20,753 nucleotides of DNA. It comes from an uncultured Desulfovibrio sp. (GTDB lineage: Bacteria; Desulfobacterota; Desulfovibrionia; Desulfovibrionales; Desulfovibrionaceae). Location: contig CAKTDV010000029.1 of NCBI GenBank assembly GCA_934546745.1, forward strand, positions 1-20,753, given 5' to 3'. A program made the translations under genes and the position numbers. The stretch's first letter is position 1, and each line of letters starts with the position of its first letter. Below the pieces are notes generated by a model. That model searched no databases. It was not told the origin of the DNA and was given only the letters and a program-made list of their open reading frames with translations. Positions 19,888 to 20,753 of this stretch are shown piece after piece.

Positions 19888-20296
19888 TGGGATGAAATAT
19901 GTGGTCATGCTGAATTTGAAAAATGCCGCTGAAGGAAGAATTTCTAACGAAGAACTCTTTGAGCAGTATCTTCAACATAAGGTTCCTGATTTTATGATTT
20001 GGGGCATGGGAGACACAGAGGAAGATGCTTTACGGGAAACGATGAAAAATCTTTGCGAATTCGAAGCATTGCATATTTCAATTTCCGATAGGGAACTTTG
20101 CGATTTTATCGCAAAACATGGCGGCAGGGAGGCAGTGCGGCATTGCTGGATTGATGAGAACAATGATCCACATCTCCTTCCTCGCGCGGACGTTCTTTGT
20201 GATTTTTGTGAGAAATACAATCTTCCCAAAGAAGCTAAAGAAGAACTTGAAAGACTGTTTTCGTCTGAAAATGCAGCGAATTTGGAGTCGAGATGA
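19880..20296 (+). CDS. AT-rich small protein, unknown
   Basis: A 138-aa acidic protein with no signal or membrane segment. The N-terminal part (YVVMLNL, then WGMGDTEEDALRETMKNL) is faintly like the HicB antitoxin fold pattern, in which GdT-x-EEAL follows two strands, but no hicA-like partner is present; treat this as a hint only. Two Cys (LCDFCEKYNL) lie near residues 110-115. The start at 19880 has GGAG six bases upstream; ATG 19868 and 19892 are alternatives. GC is about 43% over 19921-20160 against over 60% in the neighbours, so it was probably acquired separately. Overlaps of 8 bases with the methyltransferase and 4 bases (ATGA) with the next gene indicate that it has been fitted into the operon. 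Confidence 0.75.
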   Translation: MRDGMKYVVMLNLKNAAEGRISNEELFEQYLQHKVPDFMIWGMGDTEEDALRETMKNLCEFEALHISISDRELCDFIAKHGGREAVRHCWIDENNDPHLLPRADVLCDFCEKYNLPKEAKEELERLFSSENAANLESR

Positions 20297-20753
20297 AAGC
20301 TTTTCTTTTTGCGCCGCTTCTGCTTGTTCCGGCGCTCTCATGGGCGGCGGAAACGCCGCAGGGCGAGACGCGGCCACAGGCCGGAAGCCCGACGCCGCCT
20401 GGCCAGCGCCTTGTGCTGGGGCAGCCGCAGGGCGGAACACAGGGCGTTGCTCCCAACGCCGCGCAAGCGCCGTCACAGCAGCCTGACGCCCGGACGGCGA
20501 CAACGCCCTCTTCGGGCGCAACAGGCAAGGCGGGCGAAAAACAGACGCCGCCGGAAGAGGACGCGCAGGCGCTGTTCCAGCAGTCCCTGCGGCAGATGAT
20601 GCCGCTGAGCGAAGATCAGATTCAGGAGTACCGGAAGTGGTCGGATCAGCGGGATCGCGCCCTGCTGCCTGTGGCCCCCTCCCTGGGAAGCCGGAGCGTC
20701 CGGGTGGAGCTGGAACCGGGCCGCGCGCCCGTGGTCGTGCGCACGACGGCCAA
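20293..20753 (+). CDS. DotH/IcmK/TraN-like type IVB secretion core protein (5' part)
   Basis: The first 153 residues of a gene running off the window. It has a signal peptide (FLFAPLLLVPALSWAAE, cleavage near residue 19) and then a long Pro/Gln/Gly/Thr-rich disordered stretch (about 20-95). The block LFQQSLRQMMPLSEDQIQEY followed by SVRVELEPGRAPVVVRTT matches the start of the DotH/IcmK (TraN in IncI plasmids) domain, where PLTPxQI and a xSPGxxPPVIR-type strand are conserved. These proteins form part of the outer-membrane core complex of type IVB secretion or conjugation systems. It overlaps the upstream AT-rich gene through ATGA. Its presence is the main evidence for a conjugative element. 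Assignment rests on motif memory, not a search. Confidence 0.72.
   Translation, partial: MKAFLFAPLLLVPALSWAAETPQGETRPQAGSPTPPGQRLVLGQPQGGTQGVAPNAAQAPSQQPDARTATTPSSGATGKAGEKQTPPEEDAQALFQQSLRQMMPLSEDQIQEYRKWSDQRDRALLPVAPSLGSRSVRVELEPGRAPVVVRTTA

Larger units (their letters stand above)
17348..20753 (+). mobile_element. Left end of a putative integrative conjugative element at tRNA-Glu
   Basis: From the tRNA 3' end to the window edge, the content switches to mobile-type genes: a replication-type winged-helix protein, an unknown small gene, a phage-type C5 methyltransferase, an AT-rich unknown gene and a DotH/IcmK/TraN-type conjugation core protein. Genes overlap by a few bases and share one strand. 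tRNA 3' ends are classic integrase targets. The integrase, the far boundary and the second att copy are outside the window, so the exact left boundary (in or just after the tRNA) is inferred. An integrated plasmid or phage-plasmid is the main alternative. Confidence 0.62.

Overview
The window looks like chromosome of a GC-rich, anaerobic, sulfate-reducer-like deltaproteobacterium, most likely Desulfovibrionaceae. The reasons are the gene repertoire (NapH-type ferredoxin membrane protein, HPP protein, PaaK-like protein, chemoreceptor with no periplasmic domain), high GC, and the gene styles. This placement is inference from protein character, not a database match.

Layout. Bases 1-371 hold three identical tRNA-Phe(GAA) genes on the minus strand, in a perfect 147-bp tandem repeat that may continue beyond the left edge. 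They are driven by a plausible stable-RNA promoter at about 404-432. Next come clcA (plus) and a convergent minus-strand pair: an HPP-family membrane protein followed by a NapH-like polyferredoxin. A divergent plus-strand run (3867-8191) encodes a PaaK-like ligase that lacks canonical catalytic motifs, a small helical protein, a secreted EF-hand protein, the radical-SAM protein YgiQ and SlyX. A stem-loop at 8224-8264 separates this run from a minus-strand chemoreceptor. Further right is a tightly overlapping minus-strand operon: HD-domain protein, a methyltransferase-half/5-formyl-THF cyclo-ligase fusion, and PgeF. The plus-strand group dnaE, a 59-aa membrane protein and queD follows, then tRNA-Glu(UUC).

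Immediately after tRNA-Glu and two strong terminators the gene content changes. There is a structured leader with a four-codon ORF, a replication-type winged-helix protein whose own gene carries short iteron-like repeats and a dyad, a small unknown ORF, a solitary phage-type C5 cytosine methyltransferase, a strikingly AT-rich small gene, and the 5' part of a DotH/IcmK/TraN-type core protein of a type IVB (IncI/Dot-Icm-like) secretion or conjugation apparatus. I read this as the left end of an integrative conjugative element (or integrated plasmid) inserted at the 3' end of tRNA-Glu. The integrase and the other attachment site are not in view.

The most novel signals are the possible replication origin inside the element's first gene together with its leader, the PaaK-like protein with two missing catalytic motifs, the methyltransferase/cyclo-ligase fusion, and the tRNA-Phe tandem array.
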